From UBA8687 sp964564655 (GTDB lineage: Bacteria; Nitrospinota; Nitrospinia; Nitrospinales; VA-1), in NCBI GenBank assembly GCA_964564655.1, contig CAZMBO010000004.1:1-60422 (forward strand): a DNA stretch of 60,422 nt. Reading direction: 5' to 3'. The notes under the pieces are model-generated. The model made no database searches. It was not told the origin of the DNA and was given only the letters and a program-made list of their open reading frames with translations. Shown here piece by piece: positions 44,020 to 51,796 of the stretch. The position numbers and the translations under genes are program-made. Position 1 is the stretch's first letter. Every line of letters starts with the position of its first letter.

Positions 44020-44313
44020 TCAAAAACAGATATCCTGATCGAGTTTTTCTCGCAGGATAATTTCGGCCGGCGTGTAATATTTTTTGTTCGTATTACATTT
44101 TTTACAAGCTGGAACTAGATTTCCGCGTGTGCTTTTACCTCCGCGAGAAATAGGTACAATATGATCCATTGTCAGGGCATCAGCAGAAAAAGAACCCCCG
44201 CAATAGTGACACACTCCAGATTCCAGTTTTTGTTTCCACCATTGTGACTGACGAAGTTTTCTTGCTTTGGCTTTTTCTATTTTAAAATTATCGTTATTCA
44301 TAAATTCAATCAA
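44020..44313 (-). CDS. Small HNH endonuclease-domain protein
   Basis: A 97-residue protein. The HNH core is CHYCGGSFSADALTMDHIVP followed by ISRGGKSTRGNLVPACKKCN. Structural zinc cysteines (CxxC and CxxC), the catalytic DH pair and the Asn are all present, so nuclease function is plausible. Similar stand-alone HNH proteins occur in phage, restriction and housekeeping settings, and none is decided by context. It starts at 44313 or 44301, three bases after the DUF1566 gene. Confidence 0.85.
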   Translation of the reverse strand: MIEFMNNDNFKIEKAKARKLRQSQWWKQKLESGVCHYCGGSFSADALTMDHIVPISRGGKSTRGNLVPACKKCNTNKKYYTPAEIILREKLDQDICF

Positions 44314-44315
44314 AT

Positions 44316-44777
44316 CTATAATGTGTTACCAACCCAACCTGATTCAATCATTCGCGAGGGTGACCAACTATTTCTAACAGCACGCACTGTGGCAGTAAGA
44401 CTCCCTTTAGGGTACCAATGAATATCCCCTACATCGAATTCAAACCCAAGGGCAGCCGAATACCGCGTTTTTGAAGTCCAGAAACAACTCCCATAACTGA
44501 ATTCAAAGATCGGATTTATATGCAAGATAAAAGTTTTGCCTCGTGATTTAAATGGAAGGGCAATTTCATACAAGCTCTGTATTTCTAATCGTTTAGGCAG
44601 TCGCCAATCACTATAACCACCAAGCTTTTGATTGTTTAATTTCTCAATATATCCCTGCGCATCATACCAACTGATATTATTTCCGGTTTCTACATACGCA
44701 TAACTTTCCTGCCACATTAAACCGGTCAGGGAATCAGATATTGTCTTATCTTCATTATCTAAAAAACGAGTTGCCAT
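44316..44777 (-). CDS. DUF1566 (Lcl C-terminal-like) domain protein
   Basis: 153 residues. The family pattern is clear: FLDNEDKTISDSLTGLMWQ, the Trp-rich ISWYDAQGYIEKLNNQKLGG, YSDWRLPKRLEIQSLYEIA (about 72-90), SCFWTSKTRYSA and a closing TVRAVRNSW. Members are thought to be surface or adhesin-like lectin folds, but this copy has no signal peptide when started at ATG 44777. The longer frame (to 44846) adds a hydrophobic N-terminus that could act as one, so the start is uncertain. Confidence 0.75.
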   Translation of the reverse strand: MATRFLDNEDKTISDSLTGLMWQESYAYVETGNNISWYDAQGYIEKLNNQKLGGYSDWRLPKRLEIQSLYEIALPFKSRGKTFILHINPIFEFSYGSCFWTSKTRYSAALGFEFDVGDIHWYPKGSLTATVRAVRNSWSPSRMIESGWVGNTL

Positions 44778-44875
44778 ATTAAAACCAAAATTACATAAAA
44801 AACTCAATAAACGAAATACTAAATAGAAATACGATAATAATAACAAAAGGTTATGTGTTTTTAAATTATAACCAG

Positions 44876-45268
44876 CTATTTTTTTCGCTGCCTAGTTTTA
44901 GTCTTTTTCCCAAAATGTTCCACAGTAACAGTGGTATGAATACCACCACGGACATTAAAATCACCCACGATTTTCATTTTTTTTGGTTTACAAGCAGAAA
45001 CCAGATCATCCAGGATAATATTTACCACTTTTTCGTGAAATCCACCTTCATTGCGGTAAGAGGTGAGGTAAATTTTCAATGATTTCAATTCAATACATAG
45101 TTTATCCGGAATATAACTAATATCAAGAATGCCAAAATCCGGTTGACCGGTTTTAGGACATAAACAAGTAAACTCCGGACACTCCATATCAATGTTGTAA
45201 TCTCTCCCTGGAAACGGATTTGGGAAGGTTTCAATCTCTACAATCTCTTGATTTTTAGTATTTTTCAT
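44876..45268 (-). CDS. queF: NADPH-dependent 7-cyano-7-deazaguanine reductase
   Basis: Last precursor step of queuosine synthesis, reducing preQ0 to preQ1. The short (unimodular) type: 130 residues with the substrate and catalytic-Cys motif ECPEFTCLCPKTGQPDF (about 31-47) and the QueF signature ELKSLKIYLTSYRNEGGFHE (about 63-82), containing the substrate Glu. No other queuosine gene is in the window. It diverges from groES across a 208 bp spacer. Confidence 0.95.
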   Translation of the reverse strand: MKNTKNQEIVEIETFPNPFPGRDYNIDMECPEFTCLCPKTGQPDFGILDISYIPDKLCIELKSLKIYLTSYRNEGGFHEKVVNIILDDLVSACKPKKMKIVGDFNVRGGIHTTVTVEHFGKKTKTRQRKK

Positions 45269-45307
45269 AATTTTTTAAAAAAATATGTTTTTTTGTTAAT
45301 TCCAACC

Positions 45308-45335
45308 TTGCTTTTTAAATTTCGCGTTATATATA
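45308..45335 (+). promoter_or_regulatory. Candidate promoter of groESL
   Basis: TTGCTT (45308-45313), a 16 bp spacer and TATATA (45330-45335), immediately upstream of the CIRCE element, the usual arrangement for HrcA-controlled promoters. Confidence 0.55.
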
Positions 45336-45337
45336 TG

Positions 45338-45364
45338 TAAGCACTCTATAACTTAGAGTGCTAA
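45338..45364 (+). promoter_or_regulatory. CIRCE operator
   Basis: TAAGCACTC, nine bases, GAGTGCTAA: one mismatch from the consensus TTAGCACTC-N9-GAGTGCTAA. It predicts heat-shock control by an HrcA repressor encoded elsewhere. Confidence 0.95.
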
Positions 45365-45476
45365 CAAAAAGAAAATATGAAAACCCTTTAAATATAACAA
45401 TTTAATCGAATTCCAGAAGGAATTTTGCATTAATTATCAACTTTTATCAAGTTTAACATTTTTTTAAGGAGTCTTT

Positions 45477-45764
45477 ATGAAAATCCGACCGTTACACGAT
45501 CGAATTTTAGTTCAACCCATCTTGGAAAAAGAAGTCCGCAAAGGCGGTATCATCATTCCTGATTCAGCAAAAGAGAAACCCATTGAAGGCCGCGTCAAAG
45601 CTGTAGGAAAAGGGAAAATTGGAGATGATGGAAAACCCGTCAAACTGGAAGTGAAAGTAGGCGACAAAGTTCTTTACAGCAAGTATGGAGGAACAGAAAT
45701 CAAACTTGACGGAGATGACTTCCTGCTCATGCGTGAAGACGATGTATTGGCAATAGTAGGTTAA
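45477..45764 (+). CDS. groES: Co-chaperonin GroES
   Basis: The lid of the chaperonin. 95 residues with KIRPLHDRILVQPI at the start, the mobile loop EKEVRKGGIIIPDSAKEKP (about 18-36) and DDFLLMREDDVLAIVG at the end. An AAGGAG site (45466-45471) lies five bases upstream of the ATG. Controlled with groEL by the CIRCE element. Confidence 0.98.
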   Translation: MKIRPLHDRILVQPILEKEVRKGGIIIPDSAKEKPIEGRVKAVGKGKIGDDGKPVKLEVKVGDKVLYSKYGGTEIKLDGDDFLLMREDDVLAIVG

Positions 45765-45828
45765 TTTATCCGATAAAAAGTATCTATAAAATATTTTACA
45801 TCTCTAAAAGAGAAGGAGATTTAAGTTT

Positions 45829-47502
45829 ATGGCTAAACAAATTGTATATGATGAAACTGCTAGACATAAAATCCTAGCAGGTGTCAACCAACTTGCTAAC
45901 ACCGTTAAAATTACCCTCGGACCAAAAGGCCGAAACGTGGTTATCGATAAAAAATTTGGCTCTCCCACCATTACCAAAGACGGTGTGACGGTTGCGAAAG
46001 AAATTGAACTGGAAGACCCTTTTGAAAATATGGGCGCACAAATGGTAAACGAAGTTGCCAGCAAAACCAGTGATAATGCAGGGGACGGCACCACCACGGC
46101 TACCGTTCTGGCACAAGCTATTTTTCGTGAAGGAATGAAGAATGTTACAGCTGGTGCGAATCCTATGGATATAAAACGCGGTATCGAAGCTGCCGTTAAC
46201 ACGATCATCCCTGAAATTCAAAAAATGGCAAAACCAACCAAAGATAAAAAGGAAATTGCGCAGGTTGGAACTATTTCTGCCAATCAGGACAAAGCCATCG
46301 GTCAGATCATTTCTGAAGCTATGGACAAAGTCGGTAAAGACGGCGTTATCACCGTAGAAGAAGCAAAAAGTATGGACACTTCTCTCGAAATCGTTGAAGG
46401 AATGCAGTTTGATCGCGGTTACCTTTCTCCTTATTTCGTAACCGATGCAGAGCGCATGGAAGCAGTTCTTGAAGATGCCTACATTCTGCTTCATGAAAAG
46501 AAAATCACCAGTATGAAAGATCTGCTACCTCTGCTTGAAAAAGTTGCAAAGGGTGGCAAACCACTGATCATCTTGGCAGAAGACATTGAAGGTGAAGCTC
46601 TCGCAACGCTAGTTGTTAATAAGCTTCGTGGCACATTAAATGTTTCTGCTGTAAAAGCACCCGGTTTTGGTGACCGTCGTAAGGATATGCTGAACGACAT
46701 CGCCATCCTCACCGGCGGCAAAGTTATCACCGAAGATATTGGTGTTTCTCTCGACAGTGTTGAGCTTGCCGACCTTGGTCGTGCAAAACGCATCACCATC
46801 GACAAAGACAACACCGTAATTGTTGACGGCAAAGGAAAAGCCTCAGATATTCAGGCCCGGGTCAAACAGATCCGCAATCAAATAGAAGAAACTTCTTCTG
46901 ATTACGATCGTGAAAAACTCCAAGAACGTCTTGCTAAACTGGTTGGTGGAGTTGCTATCATTAAAGTGGGAGCCGCAACTGAAACAGAAATGAAAGAAAA
47001 GAAAGCCCGTGTTGAAGACGCCCTGCATGCAACCCGTGCTGCCGTTGAAGAAGGAATCATCCCAGGAGGCGGCGTTGCATTTATTCGCGCTCTAGGTTCT
47101 CTAGATAAAATGAAGGGCGATCATGATTTTAAACTTGGCGTCCAAATCATTCGCCGATCTCTCGAGGAACCACTTCGCCAAATCGCTTCCAACGCAGGAG
47201 AAGAAGGTACCGTTATATGCGAGAAAGTCAAAACCCTGAAAGGCAATATGGGTTACGACGCTAAAAATGGTGAATACACGGACATGCTCAAAGCCGGCAT
47301 CATAGATCCTGCAAAAGTAGCTCGCACTGCACTGCAAAATGCATCCAGTATTTCAGGGTTGCTGTTGACTACTGAAGCTATGGTTACCGATCTTCCAGAA
47401 GAGAAGGAAGAACATAATCACGGTCCTGCTGCAGGTGGTATGGGTGGTATGGGCGGCATGGGTGGTATGGGCGGCATGGGTGGTATGCCCGGCATGATGT
47501 AA
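45829..47502 (+). CDS. groEL: Chaperonin GroEL
   Basis: Hsp60 chaperonin, 557 residues. ATP-site motifs ITLGPKGRNVVIDKKFG (about 29-45) and NAGDGTTTATVLAQAI (about 82-97) and the family signature AAVEEGIIPGGGVAFIRA (about 404-421) are intact. The tail is a Gly-Gly-Met repeat, standard for GroEL. AGAAGGAGA lies a few bases before the ATG. It ends 28 bp before a strong terminator. Confidence 0.99.
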   Translation: MAKQIVYDETARHKILAGVNQLANTVKITLGPKGRNVVIDKKFGSPTITKDGVTVAKEIELEDPFENMGAQMVNEVASKTSDNAGDGTTTATVLAQAIFREGMKNVTAGANPMDIKRGIEAAVNTIIPEIQKMAKPTKDKKEIAQVGTISANQDKAIGQIISEAMDKVGKDGVITVEEAKSMDTSLEIVEGMQFDRGYLSPYFVTDAERMEAVLEDAYILLHEKKITSMKDLLPLLEKVAKGGKPLIILAEDIEGEALATLVVNKLRGTLNVSAVKAPGFGDRRKDMLNDIAILTGGKVITEDIGVSLDSVELADLGRAKRITIDKDNTVIVDGKGKASDIQARVKQIRNQIEETSSDYDREKLQERLAKLVGGVAIIKVGAATETEMKEKKARVEDALHATRAAVEEGIIPGGGVAFIRALGSLDKMKGDHDFKLGVQIIRRSLEEPLRQIASNAGEEGTVICEKVKTLKGNMGYDAKNGEYTDMLKAGIIDPAKVARTALQNASSISGLLLTTEAMVTDLPEEKEEHNHGPAAGGMGGMGGMGGMGGMGGMPGMM

Positions 47503-47530
47503 ACTACTCAGTTTAGTTAGATAACAAATA

Positions 47531-47572
47531 AACCCCGAGCCCGTTCTTTGAATGGGGTCGGGGTTTTTTTTG
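47531..47572 (+). terminator. Intrinsic terminator of groESL
   Basis: The stem aaccccga / tcggggtt is extended inward by ccc/ggg and tt/aa pairs across one mismatch, then a run of eight to nine T. It lies 28 bp after the groEL stop. Confidence 0.93.
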
Positions 47573-47766
47573 TAATACTTCCAATACAACTAGAAAACTT
47601 TTTAAGGTTTGCAATAAACCCTGAATGGCAATTATCTTTACCTCCTGGAGTATAAATAGGCTATGATTTATAACAAGACAAACAATGAGTTTTGTCGACA
47701 AAGAATCGGCAGTCATAGTTATCTATAATAGGCTACAAGCTCTTCTGATCCAATTTTTATCACAAC

Positions 47767-48948
47767 ATGACTCTTCCTGGCATCAATCAGCTTCTGGCGA
47801 AACCTGAGCAATATTTAAAAGGCAAAACCGTAGGCCTTATTGTCAACCACACAAGCCTTGCCAATGATAACCAACATTCGATTACGCATTTTAAATCCCA
47901 CCCCTCTTTCATACTAAACGCTCTCTTCGCTCCCGAACATGGACTCTATGGGGTCGCGCAGGACATGATCGAAATAGAGAATGAAATCGACCCGATCTCC
48001 GAGCTGAATGTTTCTAGTCTCTATGGCACAACAGAAGAAACACTCGAACCCAATCCAGATGCGCTTATAGAAGTTGATAATCTGATCTTCGATATTCAGG
48101 ATGTAGGAGCGCGTTACTACACCTTTATTTACACCATGGCAAAATGCATGGATATCTGCAAAAAATCTAACACGAGAATGATCATTTGCGACCGCCCGAA
48201 TCCCATAAACGGCATTAGCCTAGAAGGCAATCTGGTTAAAGAAGACTTTCGATCGTTTGTAGGACAATATCCTTTGCCCAACCGGCATGGGATGACGGTA
48301 GGAGAACTCGCGTTATTTTTTAATCACGAAATTGGTATCGGTTGCGAGCTCAAAGTCGTGCCCATGACCAATTGGGAACGTGAACAATGGTACGATGAGA
48401 CAGGACTGCCGTGGGTGCCCCCCTCCCCCAATATGCCAACACTTGATACTGCCGTGGTTTATCCTGGGATGTGCTTGATTGAAGGTACTCAACTTTCAGA
48501 AGGCCGCGGTACCACCCGACCCTTCGAAAATTTTGGCGCACCCTATATCGATCCTCATAAATTATTACAAAGAATTAAGAAAGATATAGATAAATTGCCA
48601 GGAGTAATTTTCAGACCACAGTTTTTCCAGCCCATGTTCCAAAAACATCGGGGTGAAGTGTGCGGCGGGCTACAAATCCATGTAACGGATAGGAGCCAGT
48701 TCAAACCGTTTTTGACGACCCTTGCCCTTCTTCGAGCCATTGCTGACCTGTATCCGAACGATTTAAAATGGCGCACTGAGCCTTACGAATTTGTCAGCGA
48801 CCGATTAGCAATTGACCTTCTATACGGCAACACGCATTTAAGAGAAACCATATTCAATGACACGTTCTCTTTAGATGAAATAGAAAATGGTTGGCAAGAA
48901 GAACTAAATAGTTTCAAAGAATTACGTAACAATTACCTGATATATTAA
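47767..48948 (+). CDS. DUF1343 protein (NamZ-like exo-N-acetylmuramidase family)
   Basis: A 393-residue protein of the family that includes NamZ, which removes terminal MurNAc from peptidoglycan fragments. Family motifs are KTVGLIVNHTSLAND, LFAPEHGLYGVAQDM (about 57-71), NLIFDIQDVGARYYTFIYTM (about 101-120), ICDRPNPINGISLEGNL and YPGMCLIEGTQLSEGRGTTR. No signal peptide is seen, so it may act in the cytoplasm in cell-wall recycling, unlike secreted members. Its own promoter is not clear. Confidence 0.85.
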   Translation: MTLPGINQLLAKPEQYLKGKTVGLIVNHTSLANDNQHSITHFKSHPSFILNALFAPEHGLYGVAQDMIEIENEIDPISELNVSSLYGTTEETLEPNPDALIEVDNLIFDIQDVGARYYTFIYTMAKCMDICKKSNTRMIICDRPNPINGISLEGNLVKEDFRSFVGQYPLPNRHGMTVGELALFFNHEIGIGCELKVVPMTNWEREQWYDETGLPWVPPSPNMPTLDTAVVYPGMCLIEGTQLSEGRGTTRPFENFGAPYIDPHKLLQRIKKDIDKLPGVIFRPQFFQPMFQKHRGEVCGGLQIHVTDRSQFKPFLTTLALLRAIADLYPNDLKWRTEPYEFVSDRLAIDLLYGNTHLRETIFNDTFSLDEIENGWQEELNSFKELRNNYLIY

Positions 48949-48968
48949 AAAATATAAAAAGCTGACGT

Positions 48969-49079
48969 ATGAACCTTGTAAACATTTCACATAAAATTAT
49001 GATCGTATCAGCGATTGTGAGCACTCTCATTACCACCCTTGCCTTCTTTTGCTTTGTGATTAGCGGAGGTATAAGATGA
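48969..49079 (+). CDS. Tiny membrane protein (36 aa), first of a coupled pair
   Basis: ATG 48969 to TGA 49079. After a short polar start, one hydrophobic stretch, IMIVSAIVSTLITTLAFFCF, ends in a short GGIR tail. The stop overlaps the next ATG as ATGA. No family recognised and no strong ribosome binding site. The case for reality is the coupling plus the membrane segment. Confidence 0.45.
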   Translation: MNLVNISHKIMIVSAIVSTLITTLAFFCFVISGGIR

Positions 49080-49180
49080 CCTTCAACGAAATGAAAGAAA
49101 TTGTATGGAACCTTTTTGGTGCATTCGTTTATTTGAGCGTTGGAGGGGGAGCTGTGTTCCACACCATTCTGGGTTATTAA
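49076..49180 (+). CDS. Tiny membrane protein (34 aa), second of a coupled pair
   Basis: ATG 49076 to TAA 49180. A charged start (NEMKEIVW) precedes a hydrophobic Gly-rich stretch, NLFGAFVYLSVGGGAVFHTI. GGAGG in the preceding gene (49065-49069) is well placed as its ribosome binding site, six bases away. Family unknown. It could be a small subunit of a membrane complex; that is speculation. Confidence 0.5.
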   Translation: MTFNEMKEIVWNLFGAFVYLSVGGGAVFHTILGY

Positions 49181-49419
49181 AAGAGCACCTAGAAAACCCA
49201 CCAAAGATCTCACGTTTAAATAGTCTCGGGCCACTCACCCTTCGAAAAATTAAATTTTTCCTCAAAGCAACAAAATATGAGACAATAGGTTGAGTTGGAA
49301 ATTTAATTTGAGCAGTTCTTCAAAACCTGCGGACCTATTCCCGCCATATTTTGTTGAAAAAAAAGGACTTTTTAAATATCCAACCATTTTTCCAAAAAAT
49401 ATTTAATTGTCTTGAAGTA
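49181..49419 (+). other. AT-rich spacer without recognised gene
   Basis: Spacer between the tiny membrane genes and the yqeY promoter. I see only an AT-rich perfect 8 bp inverted repeat (gaaaaatt/aatttttc, near 49243-49259) and no credible ORF. Confidence 0.5.
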
Positions 49420-49448
49420 TTGACAAAACCTCTTTAGGCACCTATATT
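49420..49448 (+). promoter_or_regulatory. Sigma70 promoter for yqeY-dnaG-rpoD
   Basis: TTGACA (49420-49425), a 17 bp spacer and TATATT (49443-49448), 27 bp before yqeY. The three genes downstream are on the same strand with gaps of about 50 bp, the macromolecular-synthesis arrangement. Confidence 0.8.
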
Positions 49449-49475
49449 TCCACCTTTGCCCGATGTTATAAGCCC

Positions 49476-49919
49476 ATGAGTTTAAAGGAAAAACTCCTTT
49501 CAAACATGAAGGAGGCCATGAAGGCTAAAGATTCTGTAAAACTTGGGACTGTCCGTAGTGTAATTTCTGCCGTAAAAAATCAGGAAATCGAACTTAAGAA
49601 AGAGCTAAACGAAGAAGAAATTCTTACTATAGTCAGTCGTGAAGTTAAAAAAAGAAAAGAAGCCTCGGTCCTTTATGAAAAAGGAAATCGTCCTGAATTG
49701 AAAGACAAAGAAATTCAGGAAATGAAAATTTTACAAACCTACTTACCGGAACAAGTCTCGGAAAAAGATTTGCGCCGCCGTATTCAGGAAGTAATTGCTG
49801 AAACAGGTGCGGAAGGGATGAAAGATTTTGGGAAAATAATGAAAACCCTGGTTCCTGAGTTTAAGGGAAAAGCTGACAATGGCTTGATCAAGGAACTGGC
49901 AAATGAATATTTGAACTAA
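49476..49919 (+). CDS. yqeY: GatB/YqeY domain protein
   Basis: A 147-residue helical protein. Family pattern: LLSNMKEAMKAKDSVKLGTV near the start, EEILTIVSREVKKRKEA, EMKILQTYLPEQVSE and a closing MKTLVPEFKGKADNGLIKEL. It resembles the tail domain of the GatB amidotransferase subunit, thought to contact tRNA; its exact role is unsettled. Often found before dnaG and rpoD, as here (in several phyla alongside rpsU). Confidence 0.93.
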   Translation: MSLKEKLLSNMKEAMKAKDSVKLGTVRSVISAVKNQEIELKKELNEEEILTIVSREVKKRKEASVLYEKGNRPELKDKEIQEMKILQTYLPEQVSEKDLRRRIQEVIAETGAEGMKDFGKIMKTLVPEFKGKADNGLIKELANEYLN

Positions 49920-49972
49920 CCTTTTAATCCAGCATCTTTTCTGTTAAAGATGCCAAATCGATCACTTATATA

Positions 49973-51745
49973 TTGAAATACTCGATCCCCGACAGCGTCA
50001 TTGATGAAGTTAGAGACCACACCGATATTGTTGAGGTGGTTTCGCAGTTTGTCACTTTAAAAAAAGTCGGCAAAAATTTTAAAGGCCTCTGTCCTTTTCA
50101 TTCAGAAAAAACACCTTCTTTCACTGTCAGCCCTGAAAAGCGCATTTACCATTGTTTCGGTTGTGGCGCAGGCGGAAACGTCTTCAAATTTGTAATAGAA
50201 ACTCAAAATATTTCGTTCATAGATGCTGTCCGACAATTTGCCGATAGCGCGGGGATTTCAATTCCCCAACCCAATGCGGATAATCTGAATAATCCACTTT
50301 ATAAAGAACGAGAAGCTCTGAAAAAGGCTAATGAGCTGGCAGCTAATTATTATCATTCTCTATTCCATGATTCCGAGGCCGGATTGGCGGCCCGAAACTA
50401 TTTAAAGGGACGCTATTTTACGGGAGAAATTCTAGATAAATACAGCATCGGTTGGGCATCTCCCGGATGGAGAGGGCTGATCAGTCACTTCCATAAAATC
50501 GGCACCTTATCTAGAAAAACTGTATTGCAATCAGGGTTGGTCGTAGAAAAAGAAGATGGGTCCAATGTATACGATCGTTTTCGGGGTCGGGTGATTTTTC
50601 CCATCAAAGACTTGCATGGCAGCGTAATCGGATTTGGCGGGAGAGCTATTGCCGACGGAGATAACCCAAAGTATTTGAATTCCCCTGAAACTACTCTTTA
50701 TCAAAAAAGCCAGACCCTGTTCGGTTTGGATATGGCTAAACAAGCCATTCGTAAAGAGGATCAGGCCATTTTAGTTGAAGGTTATTTCGACCAAATGAGA
50801 GCAACCCAGTTTGGAATTTTCAACACTGTCGCCACCTGTGGAACAGCACTGACTCCCAAGCAAGCAGGAATACTAAGGAATTACGCCAGTTCCGTGGTTC
50901 TGGTGTTCGATTCGGATAATGCCGGGCGATCTGCAGCAGAAAAAGGGTTCGAGGTTCTTCACGAAAAAGGGCTCCAAGTAAAAATCGTCTTTTTACCTGA
51001 AGGAAAAGACCCGGACTCCTATATCCATGAAAATGGCGTCGATAATTTTATGGAAAAAATTAAAACCGCGAAGCCCTATTTGGAATCTTATATCGATACC
51101 GTGGTGGCAGGGAAAGATGGTAGTTCGCCCTCCAAACGAGTGGAAATGGCTAATAAGGTATTGCCAATCGTTGGGAAAGTACATAACCTTGTGGAGAGGA
51201 ATGGCTTGCTGGAATATTTTTCTTTTAAAGCAAAAATCGATGATGCATCATTTTTAACGGAGCTGAAAAAATCTTTCTTACGCAACCAACCTAGGATAGA
51301 TATCCCGGAAACAGAAACGAACTCCACGTTAAATCTCGAAAGGCATTTAGTTCATCTAATTCTCTCCGGTAAAGAAACGGCCAAAAGGGTTTTCAAAGCA
51401 GTAAACCTGGAAGACTTTTCCAATCCGGCGCTAAAATCTATTGCAACTACCTGCTTGCAAATGATCGATAAAAATGAAGACGTGGAAATTGATAAACTCA
51501 TCGACCAGACGGACGATCCGGAAATTCGGAGCCGGCTAACCCAGTTTGGACTCGAACCCTTAGAATTCGACTCCCCTGAAAAAACCGTTTCAGATTGTGT
51601 CACGAAGTTTAATAACGTTCATATCAAATCAAAAATTAAAATAGTCAAACAGCAACGTAATGAAGCTGAAAAAGCCGGCCAGGTAGAAAAGTCGCGCGAA
51701 CTTCAAAACAAGCTTCGTGAAATGCAATTAGCATTAACCCATTAA
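49973..51745 (+). CDS. dnaG: DNA primase
   Basis: Makes RNA primers at the replication fork. The N-terminal CHC2 zinc finger is GLCPFHSEKTPSFTVSPEKR followed by CFGCGAGG. The catalytic core has YDRFRGRVIFPIKDLHGSVI and the TOPRIM motifs AILVEGYFDQMRATQFG (about 264-280) and VVLVFDSDNAGRSAAEKGF. The C-terminal part is the helicase-binding region. Length 590 is typical. The start is TTG 49973; no ATG is close. Confidence 0.96.
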   Translation: MKYSIPDSVIDEVRDHTDIVEVVSQFVTLKKVGKNFKGLCPFHSEKTPSFTVSPEKRIYHCFGCGAGGNVFKFVIETQNISFIDAVRQFADSAGISIPQPNADNLNNPLYKEREALKKANELAANYYHSLFHDSEAGLAARNYLKGRYFTGEILDKYSIGWASPGWRGLISHFHKIGTLSRKTVLQSGLVVEKEDGSNVYDRFRGRVIFPIKDLHGSVIGFGGRAIADGDNPKYLNSPETTLYQKSQTLFGLDMAKQAIRKEDQAILVEGYFDQMRATQFGIFNTVATCGTALTPKQAGILRNYASSVVLVFDSDNAGRSAAEKGFEVLHEKGLQVKIVFLPEGKDPDSYIHENGVDNFMEKIKTAKPYLESYIDTVVAGKDGSSPSKRVEMANKVLPIVGKVHNLVERNGLLEYFSFKAKIDDASFLTELKKSFLRNQPRIDIPETETNSTLNLERHLVHLILSGKETAKRVFKAVNLEDFSNPALKSIATTCLQMIDKNEDVEIDKLIDQTDDPEIRSRLTQFGLEPLEFDSPEKTVSDCVTKFNNVHIKSKIKIVKQQRNEAEKAGQVEKSRELQNKLREMQLALTH

Positions 51746-51796
51746 TATTATTATATTATTTAACGACCCCTTAGCATAAGAGGAGAAATTGCCCCG

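Noticed and set aside
47405..47500. Repetitive GGTATGGGCGGCATG sequence at the end of groEL
   Set aside because: It is the normal Gly-Gly-Met tail of GroEL, not a mobile or regulatory repeat.
49105..49293. 62-codon plus-strand frame after the tiny membrane genes
   Set aside because: It overlaps the better supported 34-residue ORF in another frame and has no ribosome binding site.
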